From Izhakiella capsodis (lineage in GTDB: Bacteria; Pseudomonadota; Gammaproteobacteria; Enterobacterales; Enterobacteriaceae), in NCBI RefSeq assembly GCF_900115045.1, contig NZ_FOVC01000007.1:62001-126000 (forward strand): 64,000 nt of DNA, given 5' to 3'. Position numbers and translations under genes: made by a program. Below, in pieces: positions 16,793-24,773 of the stretch (within the stretch, counting starts at the first letter, position 1; each line of letters opens with the position of its first letter). The notes beneath the pieces are model-generated. The model was not told the origin of the DNA and did not search any database. It worked only from the letters and a program-made list of their open reading frames with translations.

Positions 16793-18535
16793 ATGAGAGT
16801 AAAGCAACAACGCCGGCTGGCAGTGTTTTTTGTTGGCTGTTTTTTATGTTGGTTGAGTTCCGCTAACTCAGCGCCTTCACCCGTTTCCTATGGTGTAGAG
16901 GCCGATATTTTTCATCCGGTAAAAGAACAGCATGGCATGGTAGCATCGGTTGATGCGACGGCGACTAACGTTGGCGTTGAGATATTAAAGCAGGGAGGGA
17001 ACGCCGTTGATGCCGCCGTTGCCGTCGGTTTCGCACTGGCGGTGACGCATCCCCAGGCCGGTAATCTCGGCGGTGGCGGATTCATGATGCTGCGTACCGC
17101 CAGCGGACATACTACGGCAATCGATTTCCGGGAAATGGCACCGAATGGGGCCTATGCAGATATGTTTCTGAATGACAAGGGTAATATTGATAGCAAAAAG
17201 TCGCTGACCTCTCATCTGGCCTCCGGTATCCCCGGCACAGTAGCAGGCTTTGCGCTGGCAAATAAAAAATATGGCACCTTGCCGCTGAGTCAGCTCATTC
17301 AGCCTGCGCTAATGTTGGCAAGAAAGGGGATCATTGTGAATGATAGTCTGGCCGATGATTTGAAAACCTATGGTAGCGAAGTGCTGGTTAATCACCCCAA
17401 CAGCAAAGCGATTTTTTTCAAACCTGACGGTACGCCGTGGGCAAAAGGTGAGCGGCTTGTACAAACTAACCTGGCACACAGCCTTGAGCTGATTTCCCGC
17501 CAGGGAGCGGACGCTTTTTATAAGGGGTGGATTGCGGATCAGATTGCCAAAGAGATGGCGCAGCACGGCGGATTCATCACTAAAGCCGATCTTGCTGCTT
17601 ACAAAGCAATTGAGCGTCAGCCCGTTACCGGACACTATCGCGGCTACGTGATTTATTCTATGCCGCCGCCCTCATCAGGTGGTATTCACATTATTCAACT
17701 CCTGAATATTCTGGAAAATTTCGATTTGTCGAAAATGGGCTTTGGCAGCGCGGATGCGATGCAGGTAACCGCCGAGGCGGAGAAGTATGCCTATGCCGAT
17801 CGCTCTCAATATCTCGGCGATCCGGATTTTGTCAGCGTGCCATGGCGTGCATTGACCAGCAAGGCTTACGCGAAGTCGCTGGCGGAGAAAATCGATCTGT
17901 CTAAAGCGCGGCCATCAATCGATATTAAGCCCGGCAATCTGGCACCTTATGAAAGCAAGCAAACCACACATTTCTCGGTGGTAGATCAGCAGGGTAACGC
18001 CGTTTCGGTGACTTATACACTGAATACCAATTTCGGTAGCGGCATCGTGGCGGCAGAGAGCGGTATTCTGTTGAACAATGAAATGGATGATTTTTCCGCT
18101 AAACCGGGAACGCCTAACATTTATGGTTTGGTTGGGGGGGAGGCTAACGCGATTGGACCTTTTAAACGACCGCTCTCCTCAATGTCTCCGACAATTGTTG
18201 CGAAAGACGGCAAAACCTGGCTGGTAACCGGTAGCCCTGGCGGTAGCCGCATTATCACCACCGTGCTGCAAATGGTGATCAATAGTATCGATTTTGGCAT
18301 GAATGTCGCTGAGGCGACCAATGCGCCGCGCTTTCATCATCAGTGGCTACCGGACGAGTTGCGGGTTGAGAAGGGCTTCAGCCCGGATACCCTGAGGATA
18401 CTTGAGTCAAGGGGGCAACATGTGAGGGTGCAACCAGCGATGGGCAGTACACAAAGTATTATGATTGGACAACAGGGAATGTTGTATGGCTCTTCCGATC
18501 CGCGTACGCCCGGTGATTTGACCGCCGGATACTAG
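16793..18535 (+). CDS. ggt: Periplasmic gamma-glutamyltranspeptidase Ggt
   Basis: A 580-residue secreted enzyme that hydrolyses glutathione and other gamma-glutamyl compounds in the periplasm. A signal peptide (about residues 1-27) precedes the large-subunit part. The proprotein cleaves itself before Thr 391 (QTTHFSVVD), the same position as in E. coli, giving the small subunit; the GSPGGSRIITTV motif of the active site is present near the C-terminus. ATG 16793 is preceded by AAGGAG. Confidence 0.97.
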   Translation: MRVKQQRRLAVFFVGCFLCWLSSANSAPSPVSYGVEADIFHPVKEQHGMVASVDATATNVGVEILKQGGNAVDAAVAVGFALAVTHPQAGNLGGGGFMMLRTASGHTTAIDFREMAPNGAYADMFLNDKGNIDSKKSLTSHLASGIPGTVAGFALANKKYGTLPLSQLIQPALMLARKGIIVNDSLADDLKTYGSEVLVNHPNSKAIFFKPDGTPWAKGERLVQTNLAHSLELISRQGADAFYKGWIADQIAKEMAQHGGFITKADLAAYKAIERQPVTGHYRGYVIYSMPPPSSGGIHIIQLLNILENFDLSKMGFGSADAMQVTAEAEKYAYADRSQYLGDPDFVSVPWRALTSKAYAKSLAEKIDLSKARPSIDIKPGNLAPYESKQTTHFSVVDQQGNAVSVTYTLNTNFGSGIVAAESGILLNNEMDDFSAKPGTPNIYGLVGGEANAIGPFKRPLSSMSPTIVAKDGKTWLVTGSPGGSRIITTVLQMVINSIDFGMNVAEATNAPRFHHQWLPDELRVEKGFSPDTLRILESRGQHVRVQPAMGSTQSIMIGQQGMLYGSSDPRTPGDLTAGY

Positions 18536-18763
18536 CTTTCTCAATTACCCAGCATAGTCTCGGGCGCTTATGCGCTGGGATTATTTCTCGTCTCATTCGG
18601 ACCGTGATGGCAAAAAACCGCCTCCGGCAAGGCGAGTAAACCATTTATATTCCGGTACGTTGACATATGCCTACGGTAAGTTGTGTAGAAAAGCCATTTG
18701 AGCATCATGGATTTTGATGTTTATGGAGCGTAAAAAAACCGATGAAATAACTTTAAAAATACG

Positions 18764-18782
18764 AATGATAATGGTTATTATT
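18764..18782 (+). promoter_or_regulatory. Fur box overlapping the ryhB promoter
   Basis: The 19-mer beginning AATGATAATGG and ending TTATTATT matches the classical Fur consensus at 12 of 19 positions and is a near-palindrome. It covers the presumed -10 (TATTAT, 18776-18781) of ryhB, as at the iron-repressed E. coli gene. Confidence 0.7.
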
Positions 18783-18787
18783 AATTC

Positions 18788-18879
18788 GCCTTCAGGGGGA
18801 CGGACGATCCTTTGAAGGCACGACATTGCTCACATTGCTTCCCGTGTTTTCTAGCCAGCCGAGTGCTGGCTTCTTTTTA
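18788..18879 (+). ncRNA. ryhB: RyhB iron-stress small RNA
   Basis: The 25-nt block 18818-18842 (GCACGACATTGCTCACATTG followed by CTTCC) is identical to the conserved seed and core of E. coli RyhB, and the 3' end is the same GC-rich terminator hairpin (AGCCAGC / GCTGGCT, then TCTTTTT) with a different loop base. The 5' end is inferred from the -10-like TATTAT and is uncertain by a few bases; the 5' stem differs from E. coli. RyhB is made under iron limitation and, with Hfq, represses mRNAs of iron-using proteins. In E. coli it lies between yhhY and yhhX; here those genes are gone but the RNA and its Fur box remain. Confidence 0.92.
18853..18878 (+). terminator. RyhB rho-independent terminator
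   Basis: Stem AGCCAGC / GCTGGCT with a CGAGT loop followed by TCTTTTT. It forms the 3' end of RyhB and doubles as the Hfq-binding tail. Confidence 0.88.
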
Positions 18880-18989
18880 TCTGCACAGCGAGCTTCTTCG
18901 GTAAATTTGAACAGAGAGGTCAATTCTCTTCGCTATCTTGTTATCTCCCGTCATTGCAAACTATTAGAAAATATTGCGGAGGAATAAAG

Positions 18990-19685
18990 ATGATCTCTTT
19001 ACGACGGGCGAACGATCGCGGTCACGCAAACCATGGCTGGCTGGACAGTTGGCATACATTCTCATTTGCTGACTATTACGACCCGGATTTTATGGGGTTC
19101 TCGGCGCTGCGAGTCATTAACGAAGACGTCATTGGCCCCGGCAAGGGGTTTGGTACTCACCCCCATAAGGATATGGAAATTCTGACCTACGTGCTCTCTG
19201 GTACTGTTGAGCACCAGGACAGTATGGGTAACAAAGCGCAGATCCCTGCTGGAGAGTTTCAGATTATGAGTGCTGGCAGCGGTATTCGTCATTCTGAATA
19301 CAATGCCAGCAGTGATCAGCTGCTACATTTGTACCAGATCTGGATAATTCCAACGAGTATCGGCATTACCCCACGCTATGAACAGCGTCGTTTTGACCAG
19401 CGCCAGGGGCGCCATCTGGTGCTATCTCCGGACGCCCGTGACGGCTCGTTACAGGTGTACCAGGACATGACACTATCGCGCTGGGCGTTCAGGGTTAATG
19501 ACAGCGAGGCCCTGAGTTTACAGCCTGAACGCCACTACTGGTTGCAGATAGTCAAAGGGGATATCAGCATTAACGGGCAGACTGCAGGCACCAGCGATGG
19601 GGTAGCCATCTGGGATGAAACCCAGCTGAGGCTTGCCGCCAGCAGCGATGCAGAAGTCTTACTGTTCGACCTTCCATCGGAATAG
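18990..19685 (+). CDS. yhhW: Pirin family protein YhhW (quercetin 2,3-dioxygenase)
   Basis: A 231-residue bicupin; E. coli YhhW has quercetinase activity in vitro and its physiological substrate is unknown. The metal ligands of the N-terminal cupin are visible in GTHPHKDMEIL and in the RHSEYN segment. The start MISLRRAN at 18990 has GGAGG seven bases upstream and gives exactly the E. coli length; the longer frame from 18954 is not supported. It lies between ryhB and gntR, as in E. coli (with yhhX lost). Confidence 0.93.
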   Translation: MISLRRANDRGHANHGWLDSWHTFSFADYYDPDFMGFSALRVINEDVIGPGKGFGTHPHKDMEILTYVLSGTVEHQDSMGNKAQIPAGEFQIMSAGSGIRHSEYNASSDQLLHLYQIWIIPTSIGITPRYEQRRFDQRQGRHLVLSPDARDGSLQVYQDMTLSRWAFRVNDSEALSLQPERHYWLQIVKGDISINGQTAGTSDGVAIWDETQLRLAASSDAEVLLFDLPSE

Positions 19686-19801
19686 GTCGAACAGGCCCAG
19701 GGCGTATCAGTATCTGATGTTGGCAAGTAGCCAAGCATCCTCCGCGTGGCAATTTTGATACACTCAGCATTAAACTCTTTTATTTAGGCTGATGCTGTAC
19801 C

Positions 19802-20797
19802 ATGAAAAAGAAAAGACCGATTTTACAGGATGTAGCCAATCGCGTCGGCGTTACCAAGATGACGGTCAGCCGCTATTTACGCAACCCTACTCAGGTTTCG
19901 GCTGCGCTGCAAACCCGTATTGCCGCTGCATTAGATGAATTAGGATATATTCCCAACCGTGCGCCCGATATCCTCTCTAATGCGACCAGCCGCGCGATCG
20001 GTGTGTTGTTACCTTCCTTTACTAATCAGGTTTTTGCCGACGTATTACGCGGAATTGAGAGTATAACCGATACGGCGGGTTATCAAACGATGGTGGCGCA
20101 TTTTGGCTACAGCTCTGAAAAAGAAGAGCGGCAGATGCGCTCACTATTGAGCTGGAATATTGACGGTTTGATTCTGACTGAGCGTACGCATACGCCCGGT
20201 AGCCTGCGCATGATTAACACCGCCGGCATTCCGTTACTGGAAATGATGGACAGTGTCTCCCCCTGTCTGGACATGGCCGTTGGTTTTAATAATTACGAAG
20301 CTGCCCGACAAATGACACAGACTATTTTAAAAAAGGGCTACGGTTATCCGGTCTATCTTGGCGCGCGATTGGATGAACGAACTCTGCAAAAACAACAAGG
20401 GTATGAGCGTGCGATGCGTGAGGCGGGCCGCGAACCGCGCAGCGTGATGACACCAGAACCCTCGACATTTTCCGCAGGCGGCACCCTGTTGTGCGAGGCA
20501 CAGAGACGTTATCCTGAAACGGATAGTCTTTTTTGTACTAATGACGATCTGGCAGTAGGCGCGATGTTTGAATGTCAGCGCCAGGGGTTGCGTATACCGC
20601 AACAGATGGCGATTGCCGGATTTCACGGACACGATATCGCCCGGGTGGTCAATCCGACCCTGGCAACGGTTATTACACCCCGTGAGGAAATGGGAAACAT
20701 GGCCGCCAGAATGCTGCTGGCGCGCATTCAGGGAGAGGCGATAACGCAGAAAATGGTGGATGTTGGTTTCACGCTTTTTGACGGGGGGAGTATCTGA
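19802..20797 (+). CDS. gntR: Gluconate operon repressor GntR (LacI family)
   Basis: A 331-residue LacI/GalR regulator. Residues 1-60 form the HTH and hinge helix (LQDVANRVGVTKMTVSRYLRNP; LGYIPNRAPDIL), followed by the periplasmic-binding-protein-like effector domain. It represses gluconate genes in the absence of gluconate. A perfect operator for it lies before gntK, 125 bp downstream of its stop. Confidence 0.96.
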   Translation: MKKKRPILQDVANRVGVTKMTVSRYLRNPTQVSAALQTRIAAALDELGYIPNRAPDILSNATSRAIGVLLPSFTNQVFADVLRGIESITDTAGYQTMVAHFGYSSEKEERQMRSLLSWNIDGLILTERTHTPGSLRMINTAGIPLLEMMDSVSPCLDMAVGFNNYEAARQMTQTILKKGYGYPVYLGARLDERTLQKQQGYERAMREAGREPRSVMTPEPSTFSAGGTLLCEAQRRYPETDSLFCTNDDLAVGAMFECQRQGLRIPQQMAIAGFHGHDIARVVNPTLATVITPREEMGNMAARMLLARIQGEAITQKMVDVGFTLFDGGSI

Positions 20798-20921
20798 CAC
20801 GCGTCTGATGGCGGATTACTACAGATGATCTGTATTGATGGAGGTGATTTTTTTATGCGCCGTCTCACATATTCGGGCTTTCTCCATGTGCCATGTTGCC
20901 TTAATAGGCCATCATTACAGA

Positions 20922-20937
20922 ATGTTACCGATAACAT
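20922..20937 (+). promoter_or_regulatory. GntR operator upstream of gntK
   Basis: The 16-bp palindrome ATGTTACCGATAACAT matches the known GntR consensus and lies 23 bp before the gntK start, where bound repressor would block the promoter. Confidence 0.9.
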
Positions 20938-20960
20938 TGCTATGAGATTGCGGGGCTGCG

Positions 20961-21491
20961 ATGACGACATCTGCTTGCACTAATCACGTTTTCGTCCTGA
21001 TGGGCGTTTCAGGAAGTGGTAAATCCGCCGTTGCCAGCGAAGTGGCTTATCGAATGAAAGCGGCTTTCCTGGATGGTGATTTTTTACACCCGCGTGCCAA
21101 TATTGATAAAATGTCGCGGGGTCTCGCGCTTAACGACAAAGATCGCGAGCCCTGGTTGCAGGCTCTGAACGATGCCGCTTTTGCCATGCAGCGCACGCAT
21201 AACGTGTCATTGATCGTCTGCTCTGCGCTAAAAAAGAGCTATCGAGATTTGCTGCGTAAAGGGAGTCAGAATCTCTCTTTTATCTATTGCAGGGGTGATT
21301 TTGATACTATTGAGAGCCGTCTGCGTGCGCGTAAAGGCCACTTTTTTAAACCTCAGATGCTGGTGACTCAATTTGCAACTCTACAGGAACCGGGTAGTGA
21401 TGAGTCTGATGTTCTGGTGGTTGATATTAAGCCCTCCTTAGATGAGGTTGTTGCGAATACCATTCGCATTATTCAAAACAAAGCCGGGTAG
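20961..21491 (+). CDS. gntK: Thermoresistant gluconokinase GntK
   Basis: A 176-residue kinase that phosphorylates D-gluconate to 6-phosphogluconate for the Entner-Doudoroff and pentose phosphate pathways. The P-loop is GVSGSGKSAV (about residue 15), followed by FLDGDFLHP and NDKDREPWLQALNDAAFAMQ, all typical. In E. coli gntU follows; here no transporter gene follows, so uptake must come from elsewhere. The gcd gene nearby provides periplasmic gluconate, which makes a functional link plausible. Confidence 0.96.
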   Translation: MTTSACTNHVFVLMGVSGSGKSAVASEVAYRMKAAFLDGDFLHPRANIDKMSRGLALNDKDREPWLQALNDAAFAMQRTHNVSLIVCSALKKSYRDLLRKGSQNLSFIYCRGDFDTIESRLRARKGHFFKPQMLVTQFATLQEPGSDESDVLVVDIKPSLDEVVANTIRIIQNKAG

Positions 21492-21877
21492 TCTCATCTG
21501 GGCGCTTCATGTGGCGTCGTTAATTCATCAAAAATTATCATGATGTTCTCCTGTACTTCAGGGGAATATGTGGTCACAAAAATAATTTATCTTTATCCCT
21601 TACCAATAAACTTATGACGGCTTTTTTTTCTTCAGTATGTGAAATATTCCGCAATGTAGCCGGTAAAGCATGCGTAACAAAGTTGTTCTTTCTGATAAAG
21701 TAAACCTTGACAAACGCGTAGCTGTTGGTGAGGTTTCTCCGTATATTGCACATTCGTAAGAATGCGCATGATCGATTTATACCAAGGAGTGATAATCTTT
21801 GTGGGGGCTTAAAATATGATTAAATATGATGATTTGCCCCAATGGTTTACCTATTACGCGATGTCAGGGCCACCCGA
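21492..21877. other. Gene-free interval after gntK
   Basis: About 385 bp of AT-rich sequence between gntK and the orphan gene. I see no open frame of interest, no clear terminator, and no trace of gntU. Confidence 0.5.
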
Positions 21878-22480
21878 ATGAAACCGGAAAATGAACATCA
21901 AAGCTCAAGCTTTGCTCATCAACCGGAAGATATCGAGCATGAAGACGAGTGGTTTTTTGCGGTTATCACCGGCGATACATCGCCAGATTTGCCAGCACAC
22001 CGCTTTCGCTTGCTGGCTACCAATGCTATCTATGACGCCATTGCCGGAGTGGCTGCGGCTTTTCGCAGTCAGTGTTGGATATCAAGCATTATTGGTGAGC
22101 AGGGCTTTGAGCGGCTCGATGAGTATGATGATGTTTTTCAGCCCATATTTGCTACCATCGAAGACTCCCGCCAGCGTCTGGTCGTTGGTATCCAACTCAT
22201 GCCAACTTTTTTAGTGCTGATGCCGGCTTTCAGCGATGATGAAACAGCTCGTATCCGTCAGCATCAGCAGGGACTGGAGAACGAGGCCAATTTGCTACAG
22301 TCTCAACCAGGGGGAGAGGTGATCGCGCACTATCTCCGTCGTCAAAGTGAAATCATCGGCCTACATCTTGCGGACAGCTCTTATCATCATCACCATGAAA
22401 TGAAGGCGATTAAAAGCTTTATCAGTGCTGGTGGAACGCTGGAGTGGTTTGCAGTCTCAGACAGACGTTCGCTCAATTAA
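21878..22480 (+). CDS. Orphan protein of unknown function
   Basis: A 200-residue soluble, acidic protein that I do not recognise. The sequence has normal coding character, a Glu/His-rich N-terminus (residues 1-25), a middle part with QLMPTFLVLMPAF, and a His cluster near the C-terminus (YHHHHEMK). There is no signal peptide or membrane span. ATG 21878 is chosen because AGGG lies nine bases upstream; an in-frame ATG at 21842 lacks a ribosome site. It stands alone between gntK and an hns paralogue in a gene-poor zone, which suggests an accessory or lineage-specific gene. Confidence 0.6.
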   Translation: MKPENEHQSSSFAHQPEDIEHEDEWFFAVITGDTSPDLPAHRFRLLATNAIYDAIAGVAAAFRSQCWISSIIGEQGFERLDEYDDVFQPIFATIEDSRQRLVVGIQLMPTFLVLMPAFSDDETARIRQHQQGLENEANLLQSQPGGEVIAHYLRRQSEIIGLHLADSSYHHHHEMKAIKSFISAGGTLEWFAVSDRRSLN

Positions 22481-22993
22481 ACCCTCCCGGTCTTCATACA
22501 GGCAAGCTTTCCTCGCATCTTACAACCCGCTGTTCAGCATTCACTCTGCGTTTATGCTAAGGCGGAGAAATTGCCAGTTTGCTACCTCAATTCACGCTTC
22601 AAACAGCGTCATTACAATTTCTGATTTTCTGGTCAGCGCCGTACGATATCCATCATCCCTGTACCGCGCCGGAGTGCCGCGCTGAACCAATGAGGTTTTA
22701 CTTGGATTGTACAGCGTCAGGTCCTTATTTCTGAGTGGCAGCCCGAGCCGCCCCCGCCGTATCCGCGGGGTGAACGGGTTGCCGGTCATAGCGAACCGTT
22801 GAGGCCTCAAAATTATCAACTGCGAAGTGGTACCATCGTCAAATAAACCAGCAGCATGTTGGGTAAATAACGACGAAAGCACAAATAAAGAAGCAGCGCA
22901 TAAGCGCTGCTTCAGAATATTAACCATCGGCGGTTGAGCGAATAAAGCTGCCGGTTCTTAAACCCGTACTGAGTGTTAACCGGCGGACTTTAC
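22481..22993. other. Non-coding interval between the orphan gene and hns paralogue
   Basis: About 510 bp with no supported gene. It contains the terminator of the hns paralogue. A 111-codon minus-strand frame here begins inside that terminator and is not accepted. Confidence 0.5.
22883..22913 (-). terminator. Terminator of the hns paralogue
   Basis: On the minus strand a perfect 10-bp stem (GAAGCAGCGC / GCGCTGCTTC, loop TTAT) is followed by TTTATTT, 80 bp after the hns-like stop codon. Confidence 0.85.
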
Positions 22994-23401
22994 TTACTTG
23001 ATTAGGAAGTCTTCCAGCTTTTTGCCTTCTTCGTCCAGTGCTTGTTTGATCGCGGCCGGCGTACGTCCCTGACCTGTCCATGATCTTTCATCGCCGTTTT
23101 CATCTGTATATTTGTATTTAGCCGGGCGTGGAGCTCGTTTTGAACGTGGTTTGGAAGATACGCTGTCGCCTGCGGTTAGTTCATTAATATCAATACCGTC
23201 TTCCAGAAGCATTTGACGATATTTAGCCAGTTTCTCTTCTTTCTGACGGGCTTCTTCCGCAATAGCGGCTTCAGCTTCGCGGCGTTCGCTAACAACTGAA
23301 TCCAGTTTTTCCAGCATTTCTTCCAACTCGGCCAGCGGAAGTTCACGAGCCTGCGCGCGTAGAGTCCGGATGTTATTTAAAATCTTAAGAGTTTCGCTCA
23401 T
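22994..23401 (-). CDS. H-NS family nucleoid protein (paralogue)
   Basis: A 135-residue histone-like silencer of AT-rich DNA. The N-terminal oligomerisation coiled coil (MSETLKILNNIRTLRAQARE, then EEMLEKL) is followed by a charged linker (RSKRAPRPAKYKY) and the C-terminal DNA-binding domain with WTGQGRTPAAIKQAL, the core hook motif being QGR. The start at 23401 is chosen by homology. The canonical hns gene of Enterobacterales lies at another locus (near tdk/galU), so this is probably a second copy (StpA- or hns2-like). It sits next to 1.4 kb of AT-rich, gene-free DNA that could carry its control region. Confidence 0.92.
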   Translation of the reverse strand: MSETLKILNNIRTLRAQARELPLAELEEMLEKLDSVVSERREAEAAIAEEARQKEEKLAKYRQMLLEDGIDINELTAGDSVSSKPRSKRAPRPAKYKYTDENGDERSWTGQGRTPAAIKQALDEEGKKLEDFLIK

Positions 23402-24707
23402 AAAACAGTCCGTAGAGTAAATTAGATTAATCACTTTGGTGTCATTTAGCGGCATAGTGTACCGGGAAATGTCTATATTAAAAATAGTTGATTTAAATAA
23501 ATTTGTCTACATGATAAAGGCTATGTTAGCGAACATTAATCTGCCGTTTAGAATATGATTTCAGTAAGATGATTCCTGGAGGATAGTTACCAGGCGATAT
23601 TATGCTCTGAATATGATGCATTATGGCTATAATTAAACCCGGATAATGATATTAGTCAGGGGGTAGATTGCATAGTGCGTTAATTTTTTTATAGAGATAG
23701 CCCAGAGCTATAAGGTAAATAATTGATAAATAGTATGACGATAAAGAGCAACAACATAATAACATCATTCGCCCCGGTTGAGAGATAGATAACTGGAGCA
23801 CGAAGAGATGTGTCATTGTTATGTCTGATTATTATCTCTTTATTTAGTGAAGCAAATCAAAATCATTGCACCAGACCCCACTAACGATCACTGCTATATG
23901 TATTGCAGTCAGGTGGATCATCTGAACTTCAACTTATCTTACTGTCACTTAGCCACATCAGGAAGCATGACATTTAAACGGTTAACTGTACTTAACACAG
24001 TACTGCCAATAATATACAGGCCTTTGATCTCGCAAAACAGGAAATGTCGTCACGTTATCAATGCGTATCTGGCAGTGAAAATTTTTCAAAACTTGACTTA
24101 ATAAACATGCGTAGGCTGATTTCTCAGGATCAATCCCAACGCTGATTGCTTTATCCTTATTGTTGCCAATTTTTTTTGGCTATGAAGCCCGAGAAATATC
24201 CGGGACACTGACTTGTCGCTCTTGCCGCGTGGGGAGTGGTGGCAGAGTGCGGGAGACAGACGCTTGGTTTGCCTGAGCGATTGGGGTAATCAGATTAAAT
24301 GATTCAGTGTTTTTAGAGTTGTACGCCCAAAAAGATAATTGACAAACAATGTCCGCCGGACAGGATGCTATTCTCATTCTGCAGATCATCTCGACAGAGT
24401 TCTGATATTAATCTACCTGAATTTCAATATGTTATTAATTATGGATGACGAATACTTTTTGTTGTGCTGATGGCAAGTGTCTTTGATTTGCCAAATAGCC
24501 GTTACCATCACTGTGCATTTTTGCGCCCCTGTTATTATAACTCAGGAGAAAAATCTACCAGATAAGCCATGCGGGTACTGACAAAACCGATCTCAACCCT
24601 ATCCATTCTCCTGATGAAGCCTGGCGCAATCTTATTCTGCTCATGACGCGGGCTGTCATCTGCTATGGCAAGTCTGCTTGCCAGATTAATGTCACAACAC
24701 GAAATAG
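23402..24707. other. Large AT-rich gene-free interval upstream of the hns paralogue
   Basis: About 1.3 kb with no convincing gene on either strand. Open frames at 23847-24101 (+) and 24180-24389 (-) have no ribosome site or recognisable motif. Part presumably serves as the hns promoter region; the rest looks like decayed sequence. Confidence 0.5.
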
Positions 24708-24710
24708 AAA

Positions 24711-24743
24711 AAAATCGCGACCAGCGGAACGGGTCGCGATTTT
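24711..24743 (-). terminator. Terminator downstream of gcd
   Basis: Inverted repeat (AAAATCGCGACC / GGGTCGCGATTTT) about 30 bp past the gcd stop. On the minus strand the stem is followed by a T run (complement of the A tract at 24708-24714), and on the plus strand by TTTTGT. Confidence 0.85.
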
Positions 24744-24773
24744 GTACGAGTATTTCTTCAACGCTTACTGAAA

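Noticed and set aside
22592..22927. 111-codon minus-strand frame with a signal-peptide-like start
   Set aside because: Its first codons are the palindromic terminator of the hns paralogue, so the hydrophobic start is an artefact; no ribosome site or family match.
23847..24101. 84-codon plus-strand frame in the AT-rich gap
   Set aside because: Odd composition, no ribosome site or conserved motif.
24180..24389. 69-codon minus-strand frame whose end (SRTLPPLPTRQERQVSVPD) looks like a secreted protein
   Set aside because: No proper signal peptide in frame, no ribosome site and no recognised family.
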